Below, one piece after another: positions 24,925-33,975 of a stretch of DNA of 64,000 nt (positions within the stretch are counted from its first letter, which is position 1; each line of letters starts with the position of its first letter). Both the position numbers and the translations under genes were made by a program. Origin of the DNA: Flammeovirga sp. EKP202 (GTDB lineage: Bacteria > Bacteroidota > Bacteroidia > Cytophagales > Flammeovirgaceae). The notes under the pieces were generated by a model. It saw only the letters and a list, made by a program, of their open reading frames with translations. It was not told the DNA's origin and did no database searches. The stretch lies in the NCBI RefSeq assembly GCF_014534745.1, contig NZ_JACVVP010000021.1, positions 1 through 64,000 of the forward strand, given 5' to 3'.

Positions 24925-27114
24925 ATGTCTAAAAAAACAATTATTGTCTCTAATAGACTTCCGGTTACTGTAAGTAAAAATACAGAAGACGGAACGCTTA
25001 GCTTTCACCCAAGTTCAGGAGGATTAGCAACAGGTTTAAGCACTACTTATAAGCAAGGGGGTAATTTATGGATTGGTTGGCCAGGTACGTATGGTCATGA
25101 TGACAAAGAAAAAATACACATTGAAAAAGAGCTTAAAGAAGACAATATGGCTCCCGTGTATTTAACAAAGGAAGATGTCAATAAATTTTATGAAGGTTAT
25201 AGTAATAAAACCTTGTGGCCTCTTTTTCATTATTTCACTGAATATGCCACTTATGATAAAGATCTGTGGGATTCATATATTCATGTAAATGAACTTTTCT
25301 TAAAAGCGATTCTTGAACATGCTGAACCTGAAGATACAATTTGGGTGCATGATTACCAGCTATTGTTATTACCTGGAATGCTGAGAGAGGCACTACCAGA
25401 TGCGACAATTGGTTTCTTCAATCATATTCCTTTCCCTTCTTATGAGATTTTCCGTTTACTCCCTTGGAGAGAGGAAACTTTAGAAGGTGTATTAGGAGCT
25501 GATTTGATTGGTTTCCATACCTATGACGATATGCGACACTTTTTAAGTTCAGTAAACCGTCTATTAGGTTATGACAGTTCATTAGGTCTTGTCAAAGTAA
25601 AAAACAGATTAGTTGCTGTCGACGCATTCCCAATGGGAATTGATTATGATAAGTTTGAACAAGCTGCTAATTCGGATAAAACAAAACAAAAAGTAATCGC
25701 TTACGGCGACTTATTAAGTAAAAATAAATCGATCCTCTCTATCGATAGATTGGATTATAGTAAAGGAATTAAACACCGTTTACTAGGCTTTGATAAATTC
25801 TTATCAAAATACCCTGAATACCAAGGTGAGGTATCGTTAATTCTACTTGTTGTGCCTTCAAGAGACAAAGTAGACCAATACCAACACTTAAAAGAGGAAA
25901 TTGATACCCTAGTAGGTAAGATCAATGGTAAATATAGCCGTATGAATTGGTCTCCGATTCACTATTTCTATAGATCATTTAGTTTTGATGGTTTATCAGC
26001 ACTTTACAAAGCTTCTGATGTAGGTCTTGTGACACCACTTCGTGACGGTATGAACTTAGTGTGTAAGGAATATGTGGCTAGTAAAACCAATCAGCAAGGT
26101 GTATTAATTTTGAGTGAAATGGCAGGTGCTGCCAAGGAGCTTTCAGAAGCAATACTTATTAATCCAAATGATGAAAACCAAATCGTTGAGGCTTTATACA
26201 ATGCACTCACTATGCCTGAAGATGAGCAGCGCAGTAGAATGAAAGAGATGCAGAAAAAAGTAAGACGATACAATGTACACCGTTGGGTAGAAATATTTAT
26301 GAACCAACTCGATAATATTAAAGAAAAACAAACGGCGATGAACTCTCGCCTATTGCCTAAAAAATCTCAAGAAAGAATGCTTGAAAAATATGAAGCAGCA
26401 TCTAAACGTATCATTTTCCTTGATTATGACGGTACGTTAAAAGGTTTTGCTGCAGACCCACAATCAGTATCACCAGATCAAGAGTTAAAAGAAATCATGG
26501 CGAGTATCACCGCTGACCCTAAAAACAGGGTAGTCATTATCAGTGGTAGAGATAAAGAAACGTTGGAAGCTTGGTTTGCTGACTTTAAAGTAGACATCAT
26601 CGCTGAACACGGTATCTGGTTAAGAAGAGGTGATCAAGACTTTGAAATGATTGATAATCTTAATTCTGATTGGAAATCTAAGATCAGTAGAATGCTTGAT
26701 CGCTATGTAGATAGAACACCAGGTTCTTTTGTTGAAGAAAAAGCCTTTTCAATCGCTTGGCACTACCGTAAAGCCGATGCAGACTTTGGTGATTTAAGAG
26801 CAAATGAACTAGTAGGCAACTTAAACTACCTAGTATCTAACATGAACCTTCAAGTAATGCATGGTAACAAAGTAGTGGAAGTAAAAAGTCAAGATGTCAA
26901 TAAAGGAAAAGCTGCGGTTAAATTCCTTAATGACGACAAATACGACTTTATTTTTGCTGCTGGCGATGACGTTACAGATGAAGATACATTCTTAGCAATG
27001 CCTAAAAAATCATATACGATCAAAGTAGGTATTGGTGCTTCTGCTGCAAGGTACAACCTTAAAACAGTTGCTGATGTAAGACAGTTGTTAACTACTTTCG
27101 GTAATATCAAATAA
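24925..27114 (+). CDS. otsAB: Bifunctional trehalose-6-phosphate synthase/phosphatase
   Basis: A 729-residue fusion. Residues 1-470 are a GT20 synthase (SNRLPVTVS, GGLATGL, WVHDYQLLLLP, RLDYSKGIKHRL, VTPLRDGMNLVCKEYVAS) that joins UDP-glucose and glucose-6-phosphate. Residues about 490-729 are a HAD phosphatase (FLDYDGTLKGF, VVIISGRDKETL, VEVKSQDVNKGKA, AAGDDVTDEDTF) that removes the phosphate to give trehalose. Both active sites look intact. The joined form ensures the intermediate does not build up. Trehalose would serve as an osmolyte or stress protectant in a salt-water organism. It is a lone gene with its own terminator. Confidence 0.95.
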   Translation: MSKKTIIVSNRLPVTVSKNTEDGTLSFHPSSGGLATGLSTTYKQGGNLWIGWPGTYGHDDKEKIHIEKELKEDNMAPVYLTKEDVNKFYEGYSNKTLWPLFHYFTEYATYDKDLWDSYIHVNELFLKAILEHAEPEDTIWVHDYQLLLLPGMLREALPDATIGFFNHIPFPSYEIFRLLPWREETLEGVLGADLIGFHTYDDMRHFLSSVNRLLGYDSSLGLVKVKNRLVAVDAFPMGIDYDKFEQAANSDKTKQKVIAYGDLLSKNKSILSIDRLDYSKGIKHRLLGFDKFLSKYPEYQGEVSLILLVVPSRDKVDQYQHLKEEIDTLVGKINGKYSRMNWSPIHYFYRSFSFDGLSALYKASDVGLVTPLRDGMNLVCKEYVASKTNQQGVLILSEMAGAAKELSEAILINPNDENQIVEALYNALTMPEDEQRSRMKEMQKKVRRYNVHRWVEIFMNQLDNIKEKQTAMNSRLLPKKSQERMLEKYEAASKRIIFLDYDGTLKGFAADPQSVSPDQELKEIMASITADPKNRVVIISGRDKETLEAWFADFKVDIIAEHGIWLRRGDQDFEMIDNLNSDWKSKISRMLDRYVDRTPGSFVEEKAFSIAWHYRKADADFGDLRANELVGNLNYLVSNMNLQVMHGNKVVEVKSQDVNKGKAAVKFLNDDKYDFIFAAGDDVTDEDTFLAMPKKSYTIKVGIGASAARYNLKTVADVRQLLTTFGNIK

Positions 27115-27130
27115 GTAGTAAAAACACAAT

Positions 27131-27175
27131 AAAAAATAAAGGCTAGTACAAAAATGCACTAGCCTTTATTATTGT
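27131..27175 (+). terminator. Terminator after the trehalose gene
   Basis: The 13-bp stem AATAAAGGCTAGT / ACTAGCCTTTATT (27135-27147, 27158-27170) is flanked by A and T. Confidence 0.85.
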
Positions 27176-27299
27176 ACTTTACCAAGAAATCAATCGTAAT
27201 ATAAATATCTACTACGAGTTCCTAAAAAAAGGAAAAATACGTTAATATTCTACTATAACCATAACCTTAACCGGGTAAGCCCGTTAAGTCATTATGTAA

Positions 27300-27577
27300 G
27301 TAAATAATAAATGTCAGATGAATAGAAGAAGAAAGGAAAGAGGAGTTGTATTTACTTGCTTTATTATACAGTCGATAATTAATGTCAGAGGAATAGACTG
27401 AAAAGAGACTGTTTACAAATAGATACGAAAAAATATTTTACTAAAAATTTCTATTAATCAAAAAAGTCGATAGTAATTGATAGTCGAATATTCAAAAATA
27501 TAAGTTTAGCGAAATGAACAGATTGAAGAGGAGTTGAAGTAACCCTTTACCTTATAGGTAAAGGGTTCTTTTTTTCT
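27300..27577 (+). ncRNA. Candidate small non-coding RNA ending in a strong terminator
   Basis: No reading frame is credible between 27175 and 27664, yet a perfect 11-bp hairpin with loop TTATA (27541-27567) and a T run ends a rightward transcript here. A further 9-bp stem (AGATTGAAG with CTTCAATCT) wraps around it. The stretch upstream holds short repeats. A promoter was not found, so the 5' end given is arbitrary. Confidence 0.4.
27310..27398 (+). repeat. Imperfect direct repeat in the gene-free stretch
   Basis: The 17-base unit AATGTCAGATGAATAGA at 27310-27326 recurs at 27381-27397 with one change. AGAGGAGTTG occurs at 27339 and 27527, and AGTCGATA at 27370 and 27465. Confidence 0.6.
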
Positions 27578-27664
27578 TCAATCTTGATGTTTCAAAGTAA
27601 CGACTAAAATTTCAATATTCCAAGATTCATTAACAAAAAAAGTAAATGAAGATCAATATTGTTA

Positions 27665-28696
27665 TTAATCATAAGTGATTTTAACATTTCCGCTTAATGG
27701 GTGACTAATACATGTTAAGATATCCCCATTATCAATCTCCGATTGAGATAAAACCATAGTATCTCCCATTTCTACCTTTCCTGAAGAACAATTAGCTCTA
27801 CATGCTGTACATACTCCATTTTGACAAGAGTAAGGCACATCAAGACCTTCTTCTAAAGCCGCCTCTAAAATTGTTTGGTTAGGCGATACAAACACGCTAT
27901 GTTCTTCTCCATCTACAACGAGTGTGATATTTTCAGGTGACACATCATCACTATGATCACTTCCTGATACAGGAGTAAAACTTTCTTTGAATATTTTAGA
28001 TGTAGGAATTTTATTTCTTTTCAGTGCACTTGTCACTGCATCCATCATACCATCAGGTCCGCATAAGTAATGTTCGGAGTCTGCTAATGCCAACCTATTC
28101 ATAATGTTAATTGCCACTACATCATCTATTCTTCCAGAGAAACCGCCCCATTGTACTGAAGGCTGGCTCAACACATGTACTACATCTAATCGTTCTTGGA
28201 ATTTTTCTTTCAACTCTTCCAATGCTTCTTTGAAAATGATAGAGTCTTCATTTCTATTGCCAAATACCAAAGTTACTTTTGATTTCGGTTCAAAAAACAA
28301 GCAACTTTTCAACATAGAAAACAATGGAGTGATCCCCGAACCTGCTCCCCAAAGCACCATGTGTCTCTCTGCTTCCTTGCTGGGATCATATAAAAATTGT
28401 CCCATCGGTTCTACGACTTCCAACATATCACCTACTTTGACATTGTCATTTAAATGATTGGAAACTTTTCCTTCCAGAATTCTTTTGACCGTAATATCAA
28501 TCGTAGCATCAAGATGCGGAGCAGAAGACATCGAATAAGATCTTCTTAACTTTTGTCCTTCCACTTCAGTGATTACTGTTAGGAATTGTCCCGCTTGATA
28601 TTGTACTTTCTTAAAAAGTGGTTGTTTTAGCTTTATAGTGACTGTATCAGAAGTTTCCTGTACTACTTCTTTTACTTTGAGTGTAATTTGATTCAT
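27665..28696 (-). CDS. Ferredoxin-NADP reductase-like protein with 2Fe-2S domain (PaaE type)
   Basis: A 343-residue flavo-iron-sulfur protein. Residues 1-100 bind FAD (RRSYSMSS), residues about 105-235 bind NAD(P) (LWGAGSGITPLFSMLK, HYLCGPDGMMDAV), and the C-terminal ferredoxin has the Cys set PYSCQNGVCTACRA plus a distal ILTC. This is the arrangement of the phenylacetyl-CoA epoxidase reductase PaaE and related oxygenase reductases. No paaA-D genes are nearby, so the electron acceptor is unknown. The ATG at 28696 is well placed. Confidence 0.9.
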   Translation of the reverse strand: MNQITLKVKEVVQETSDTVTIKLKQPLFKKVQYQAGQFLTVITEVEGQKLRRSYSMSSAPHLDATIDITVKRILEGKVSNHLNDNVKVGDMLEVVEPMGQFLYDPSKEAERHMVLWGAGSGITPLFSMLKSCLFFEPKSKVTLVFGNRNEDSIIFKEALEELKEKFQERLDVVHVLSQPSVQWGGFSGRIDDVVAINIMNRLALADSEHYLCGPDGMMDAVTSALKRNKIPTSKIFKESFTPVSGSDHSDDVSPENITLVVDGEEHSVFVSPNQTILEAALEEGLDVPYSCQNGVCTACRANCSSGKVEMGDTMVLSQSEIDNGDILTCISHPLSGNVKITYD

Positions 28697-28754
28697 TGTA
28701 TAAATTTTTATTGCCTTCTACAATTACAATAGTGCATTCAATTAAGTATAGGAA

Positions 28755-28762
28755 CAAAATTA
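28755..28762 (-). promoter_or_regulatory. Putative -7 element of the PaaE-like gene
   Basis: Minus-strand TAATTTTG fits TAnnTTTG, about 59 nt before the start codon; no TTTG stands 19 bp upstream. The remaining gene-free stretch up to 29007 (28763-29007) is AT-rich and shows no other recognisable site. Confidence 0.45.
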
Positions 28763-29007
28763 ACAGTGTATAAACACCTATTTCAATTCAAAATACAGTG
28801 TTACAAACCTACTCTAAATGCTCGTATAGTTAATTTAAAATATAATAATTATAAAAGTAAGGCATTTTTAAATTGTATTAAGAAGTTCCTGTTTAAGTCT
28901 TCCTATTTTTCTATTAATTTTAATCTTAACTACTGAGAGTGGATAATTGTTACTAACATTTTCCACACTAAAGCTGAATTATCTAACACCTGATTTTTAA
29001 TACATCG

Positions 29008-29616
29008 ATGCGTCACTTACTTCATATAATTGTACTTTCCATTATTTCATTTAATGCTTTTAGTCAAAAAGCAGATTATATACCTACTGAATATATTTTA
29101 GAAGTGGTTCCCAATACAAGTATGCATATTGATGGGAAAACCAATATCAATACTTTCGATTGTGTTTTTCAAAATGGAATACAAAGTCAATTGACACTGA
29201 CTCAAAATATCTTTAATGAATTGACCGAAGTTCAGCATTCTGGATTAGAATTCTGCGTGACCTGCTTTGATTGTGGAGTCGCCCTTATGAATAAAGAATT
29301 TACTGAATTATTGAATGCTAAAGAGTTTCCAATCATTACCATGAAATTGGTTTCTATGCATATTTTTCAAGGGGAAGATAAATCCATCAAGGGGATCGGT
29401 AAAGTAAGTATGGCCATTGCGGGAGTAGAACGTATTGAAGATATTACCTATACGGTTCCTCATTTAGAGGGCAAAAACTTCCAAATTGTAGGCGAAAAGC
29501 AAATCGATATTTTAGACTATGGTCTCACACCTCCTAAAAAAATGATGGGAATGGTAAAAGTGGATCAACACATTGATGTTAATTTCAATTTTAAATTTAC
29601 GGTTGATGACCACTAA
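29008..29616 (+). CDS. YceI-like exported protein
   Basis: A 202-residue protein with a signal peptide ending near FNAFSQ. The mature part resembles YceI-like lipid-binding barrels: SMHIDGKTNINTFDCVF at the start, a middle DCGVALMNKEFTELLNAKEFPIITMKL and a KGIGKVSMAIAGVERIEDITY strand pair. It is more divergent than the YceI at 35243, with extra cysteines (FCVTCFDCG). YceI proteins are periplasmic and bind isoprenoid-like ligands. Its last bases overlap the convergent lipoprotein gene by 4 nt. Confidence 0.75.
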   Translation: MRHLLHIIVLSIISFNAFSQKADYIPTEYILEVVPNTSMHIDGKTNINTFDCVFQNGIQSQLTLTQNIFNELTEVQHSGLEFCVTCFDCGVALMNKEFTELLNAKEFPIITMKLVSMHIFQGEDKSIKGIGKVSMAIAGVERIEDITYTVPHLEGKNFQIVGEKQIDILDYGLTPPKKMMGMVKVDQHIDVNFNFKFTVDDH

Positions 29617-30404
29617 TAAGCTTCCATAGTTTGTGAGGTCAACTCTGCATGTTGGTTTCCTATTTGGTAAATGTATCGATAACCATAGTTTCCTTTTCCA
29701 AAAAAGACGACCACAGCATCTACCTTATGGTCATTATGAACTTCATGATCTGACTTCAGTTTTTTGATGTTGGAATAGTTTAGGTCTTGTGCAAAAGAGA
29801 TTTTGGTATGAAACATAAATGCCTTCCTTTTTGCAAAGTTGACATACTTTCCGCTGTAGACTTCTTTTGATCTCTCATAAAACCCTTGTCCAAACTCTGC
29901 AAAATCACCTGCTCCACTCCAATTGATGGCCTTATCTATATCATATATATCAAAGTAACTTTGCTGAGTTTTGTACCTTTTCAATAGGCCTTTATTTTTC
30001 AACTTTTCCTCAAAATCAATCTCATTTACATCAAAAGTCTCTGTCGTTTTAAAACGAACCCTAAACTCTTGATAATCCACAATGATGAGTTTGTCTTCTC
30101 TGACAACTTCTTCTTCGATTTCCTCCACAATTTCTTCTACCTCCTCAAGAACCAGCTCTTCTTTATTTTCTATTACTTGTTCTTCTTCTTGATCCACTTC
30201 AATTGTTGGAGTTTCTAGTTTTGGTTTCTCGCTGCTCGGTTTTGGTATCACTTCTTCCTCAATAACTTCTTCATCCTCTTCTTCAGTATCATCAAAAAAG
30301 TCGAAATCAAAAAACGTATCTTCACTCTCGTTTTCTGTATCTTCCCTTTGAGAACAAGAAAAACAAACTACGCTCAAAATCAGGAATAGGTATAGCTTTT
30401 TCAT
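29613..30404 (-). CDS. Lipoprotein with acidic linker
   Basis: A 263-residue protein with a lipobox (VVCFSCS, Cys17). Residues about 20-125 are an extremely Glu/Asp-rich, low-complexity stretch with a Pro-rich break, probably an extended spacer. Residues about 130-263 form a compact domain with NWSGAGDFAEFGQGFYERSKE and FFGKGNYGYRYIYQIG, rich in aromatics. No family is recognised. It overlaps the 3' end of the facing YceI-like gene and is divergent from comEC. Confidence 0.75.
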   Translation of the reverse strand: MKKLYLFLILSVVCFSCSQREDTENESEDTFFDFDFFDDTEEEDEEVIEEEVIPKPSSEKPKLETPTIEVDQEEEQVIENKEELVLEEVEEIVEEIEEEVVREDKLIIVDYQEFRVRFKTTETFDVNEIDFEEKLKNKGLLKRYKTQQSYFDIYDIDKAINWSGAGDFAEFGQGFYERSKEVYSGKYVNFAKRKAFMFHTKISFAQDLNYSNIKKLKSDHEVHNDHKVDAVVVFFGKGNYGYRYIYQIGNQHAELTSQTMEAY

Positions 30405-30466
30405 TGGTGTAAATCTTCTTTATATTAGTGGTGCATAATTTTCTAAAACTAACTCAACTGCTAAAA

Positions 30467-32308
30467 ATGATTCATAATGCTCCTTTCTTCAAAATTAATA
30501 TATTTCTGATTCTAGGAATACTCTTTTCTGCATTATTTGATACACTGATTATCAACATTGAATACCTCATTTTGTTCTGTATTTTATTATTTATGGTTTC
30601 AGTTGTACTCTATAGAAAAAATACAGCTTCAATCTTTCCTACTTTTAGTATTTGCAGCACGATTTTTATGATAGGGTTCACTCTATTTCAATCTCAAAAA
30701 ACATATACACCATTTCCCAAACATAAAGGTGTATACCTTGAAGTCACATCGATAATTTCGGAAAAAGAAAAAGTCAAACGCTATCTTTCAAAGGTCCGAA
30801 ATATTGATAATCAAAACCTCGACAAACTTGACCATAAAGTAGTACTCACTTATTTCGGTAGTAAAAAACTCTTTCCTCAAAGTGTCTTATATGTACCGGA
30901 TTCACTCCAACTTATTTCTAAAAATAAATTCCCTTTCGTGTATGATTACACTGACTATTTGATAGGCAAAAACATACACTACCAGATCACCACCGATACC
31001 ATTGATATTGTCGAACTTCATTCCTATTCCCCTACTTTTAGAGATCAGCTTCAACAAAAAATTAAAACTATTTTTCCAATAGCGTTACACGGTATCAGTT
31101 CATCTCTATTAATAGGTAGTAAAAAGTATCTGCAACAAAATGAATACGAACTTTTCCAACAGACAGGAAATATGCACCTGTTAGCATTATCTGGAATGCA
31201 TGTGGGAATTATAGTTTTAATATTGGATTTGGTTTTCTTCTGGAGGAAATACTTAAATATCAGAACGGCTCAAAGGCTTCAACTTCTTTACTTACCTCTT
31301 CTTTGGTTTTATGCCTCAATAGCTGGTTTTACTCCATCTATTTTGAGGGCAGTGAGTATGTTTTCTATTTTGATTTTAGGAAAAGCATTTCACCAAAAGG
31401 TAAACCTTTTAAACTTACTTTGCTTTGTCTCTTTCTGCTTTCTAATTTATGATCCGTTTCTACTCTTCGACATCGGTTTTATTCTTTCCTTTTCAGCAGT
31501 CCTATTTATTAGTGTCTTTCAACATTGGGATAAAATAGGACAATACTCCTACATAATAAGAACACTATTTTCTATCATTATAGTTTCAATTTTAGCACAA
31601 TTAGGTACTATTAGTTTTACTTCTTATTTCTTTCAATATATACCTGCTTACAGCCTGTTTTCTAGTGTTCTAAGTGGATTTTTCACATTGCTATTGATGT
31701 ACAATGGATTATTGATTCTTCTTTTAGATGCTTTGCATATTCCCATCAGTATATTGATTGATTTTTATGAATGGACCTACTTCTTATTCCAAAAATGGTT
31801 ATTGCTGTTTAAAGACTTACCGCAGCTTCCATGGGTGAACATCTCTGCCCTGACAGCTATTGTACTTTGCATTACAATTTATATCAATCTAGCATTCAGA
31901 AGAATTAATTGGCTTTCTTTAAGTTTAATGTTCTTGACGTTGATTATTCAGTATAACACAACTTATCTTCAACATCAAAAAGCGGTTTATTTCTATGCTT
32001 CGAAAACACCCATGTTTAGTTTCATAGATCACAATCAAATCCATTCTTTTGTATTAAGAGATAGTTCTAAAACCATGTTTGAATATGAAACCATTATTAA
32101 AAAGCATCAATCTTTATTTTCTAATCCAAGCACGCATTTCATCAACATGAATCAAAAGAAAGAAAGTATTGAAATTCAATTAAACGATGGTTTAATTTAT
32201 CAATATTCAAACCCTTATTCAACTCTCCACAAAAACGACTCAACACTACTTAAAATCAATCACTTAACCTTAAGAAATACACAAACAAGGATATACAGTC
32301 TTTATTAA
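30467..32308 (+). CDS. comEC: ComEC/Rec2-type DNA-uptake channel protein
   Basis: A 613-residue polytopic protein counted from ATG at 30467; a GTG at 30428 would extend it by 13 residues. The competence-domain core is clear: QTGNMHLLALSGMHVGIIV, followed by SIAGFTPSILRAVSMFSILILGK and several spans to about residue 500. Two to three spans precede a soluble OB-like part of about 120 residues. The metallo-beta-lactamase-like domain found at the end of some ComEC proteins is absent; the tail of about 110 residues is short and unrelated. It should form the inner-membrane pore for single-stranded DNA in transformation. Confidence 0.88.
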   Translation: MIHNAPFFKINIFLILGILFSALFDTLIINIEYLILFCILLFMVSVVLYRKNTASIFPTFSICSTIFMIGFTLFQSQKTYTPFPKHKGVYLEVTSIISEKEKVKRYLSKVRNIDNQNLDKLDHKVVLTYFGSKKLFPQSVLYVPDSLQLISKNKFPFVYDYTDYLIGKNIHYQITTDTIDIVELHSYSPTFRDQLQQKIKTIFPIALHGISSSLLIGSKKYLQQNEYELFQQTGNMHLLALSGMHVGIIVLILDLVFFWRKYLNIRTAQRLQLLYLPLLWFYASIAGFTPSILRAVSMFSILILGKAFHQKVNLLNLLCFVSFCFLIYDPFLLFDIGFILSFSAVLFISVFQHWDKIGQYSYIIRTLFSIIIVSILAQLGTISFTSYFFQYIPAYSLFSSVLSGFFTLLLMYNGLLILLLDALHIPISILIDFYEWTYFLFQKWLLLFKDLPQLPWVNISALTAIVLCITIYINLAFRRINWLSLSLMFLTLIIQYNTTYLQHQKAVYFYASKTPMFSFIDHNQIHSFVLRDSSKTMFEYETIIKKHQSLFSNPSTHFINMNQKKESIEIQLNDGLIYQYSNPYSTLHKNDSTLLKINHLTLRNTQTRIYSLY

Positions 32309-32358
32309 ATAATAATTAACAAGAATGTTAATTCTCTTTACAGTGTCACTTAAAGCGT

Positions 32359-32366
32359 TATTTTTG
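32359..32366 (+). promoter_or_regulatory. Putative -7 element of glmM
   Basis: TATTTTTG fits TAnnTTTG. The CTTT at 32336-32339 stands 19 bp upstream as a weak -33. Transcription would start about 20 nt before the TTG start. Confidence 0.5.
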
Positions 32367-32391
32367 TAGCCTAATCAAATAATTTGAGACA

Positions 32392-33801
32392 TTGACATTA
32401 ATTAAGTCTATTTCTGGTATTAGGGGAACTATTGGCGGATCTACAGAAGATTCTTTAAACCCTATCGATGCAGCTAAATTTATTTCCACTTATGCAAAGT
32501 GGATCCTTGAAAACTCTGACAACAACAATAAAGTAGTATTGGGTAGAGATGCCCGTGTTTCTGGTGGCTGGTTAGCAGACATCGTTTCTGGTACTCTTCA
32601 AGCCATGGGTGTTCATGTGATCAACTTAGGTCTTTCGACTACTCCTACTGTAGAAATGGCAGTAGAAATGGAGGAAGCTGCTGGTGGTATCATTTTGACT
32701 GCAAGCCACAACCCTGCTAATTGGAATGCCCTAAAACTATTGGATTCAAAAGGTGAATTTATTTCTGCTGAAGCAATGGGAGAAATCCTTCAAAATGCTG
32801 AAGAAGGAAACTTTGAATTCGTAGATTACAAAAAAACTGGCAAAGTTACTCACGACGACACTTACATTGACAAACACATTGAGAAAATCTTAGCACTACC
32901 AATGGTAGACGTTGAAGCTATTCGTGCAAAAGATTTCAAAGTTGTAATTGATTGTGTCAACTCAACAGGAGGTATTGCTGTACCTAAAATTTTAAATGCT
33001 TTAGGTGTAACTCAAATTGAAGAGTTATACTGTGAACCTAATGGTAAATTCCCTCACAACCCAGAACCACTTCCTGAACATATCACGGAATTAAGTTCAA
33101 CATTACAAAACGGAAACTATCACTTAGGTATTATTGTCGACCCCGATGTGGATCGTTTGGCATTTACTACTGAAGACGGTACTCCTTTCGGTGAAGAATA
33201 TACATTAGTAGCTGTTGCGGATTATGTTTTAGAGCATAAAAAAGGCAATACAGTTTCTAACATGTCATCAACAAGAGCATTACGTGACGTTACTGAAAAG
33301 CATGGTGGTACTTATACTGCTTCTGCTGTAGGTGAGGTAAACGTAGTGAAAATGATGAAAGATACTGATGCTGTCATCGGTGGTGAAGGTAACGGAGGTG
33401 TCATTCTTCCAGAACTTCATTACGGTAGAGACGCGTTAGTAGGAATCGCATTATTCCTTTCTAAGTTGGCAAAATTCAATGGTTCTGCCAGCATGTTACG
33501 TCAGTCTTACCCTGACTATCATATTTCTAAAAATAAGATCGAATTGACACCTGAGATTGATGTTGATCTTATTCTTCAAAAAATGGAGGAGAAATATGCC
33601 AATCAACCTGTAAATACATTGGATGGTGTAAAAATCGAATTTGACAAAGAGTGGGTTCACCTTAGAAAATCGAATACAGAACCAATCATTCGTATTTACT
33701 CTGAATCTGCATCAGAACAAACTGCTGAGCACTTAGCTCAAAAAATCATTTCTGATATCAAAGAAATTATTCAGTTCAAAGCTGAAGATTCAGATGCTTA
33801 A
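32392..33801 (+). CDS. glmM: Phosphoglucosamine mutase family protein (TTG start)
   Basis: A 469-residue alpha-D-phosphohexomutase. The active serine is Ser105 in TASHNP, the metal loop is DPDVDRL and the sugar loop GEGNGGV; the C-terminal phosphate site is RKSNTEPIIRIY. It most likely converts glucosamine-6-phosphate to glucosamine-1-phosphate for cell-wall precursors. The start is TTG: a stop codon lies just upstream in frame, and the first residues (MTLIKSISGIRGTIGG) match the conserved family N-terminus. It follows comEC with its own promoter candidate. Confidence 0.93.
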   Translation: MTLIKSISGIRGTIGGSTEDSLNPIDAAKFISTYAKWILENSDNNNKVVLGRDARVSGGWLADIVSGTLQAMGVHVINLGLSTTPTVEMAVEMEEAAGGIILTASHNPANWNALKLLDSKGEFISAEAMGEILQNAEEGNFEFVDYKKTGKVTHDDTYIDKHIEKILALPMVDVEAIRAKDFKVVIDCVNSTGGIAVPKILNALGVTQIEELYCEPNGKFPHNPEPLPEHITELSSTLQNGNYHLGIIVDPDVDRLAFTTEDGTPFGEEYTLVAVADYVLEHKKGNTVSNMSSTRALRDVTEKHGGTYTASAVGEVNVVKMMKDTDAVIGGEGNGGVILPELHYGRDALVGIALFLSKLAKFNGSASMLRQSYPDYHISKNKIELTPEIDVDLILQKMEEKYANQPVNTLDGVKIEFDKEWVHLRKSNTEPIIRIYSESASEQTAEHLAQKIISDIKEIIQFKAEDSDA

Positions 33802-33866
33802 TAAGAAAGAATAAAACAGTTAAACACTTCATAGTCTGACTGTTGACTCTTAATATATTATAATCA

Positions 33867-33899
33867 AGCGGGCGATCTTCTCAGATTGCCCGTTTTTTG
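33867..33899 (+). terminator. Terminator after glmM
   Basis: The 10-bp stem CGGGCGATCT / AGATTGCCCG (one G-T pair), loop TCTC, is followed by TTTTTT. Confidence 0.88.
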
Positions 33900-33975
33900 T
33901 CTTAACTTTACACTTTGGAGTGTAAACGATATAACTTTCACACATACACACAACCAATTCAAAATTAAACACGGC

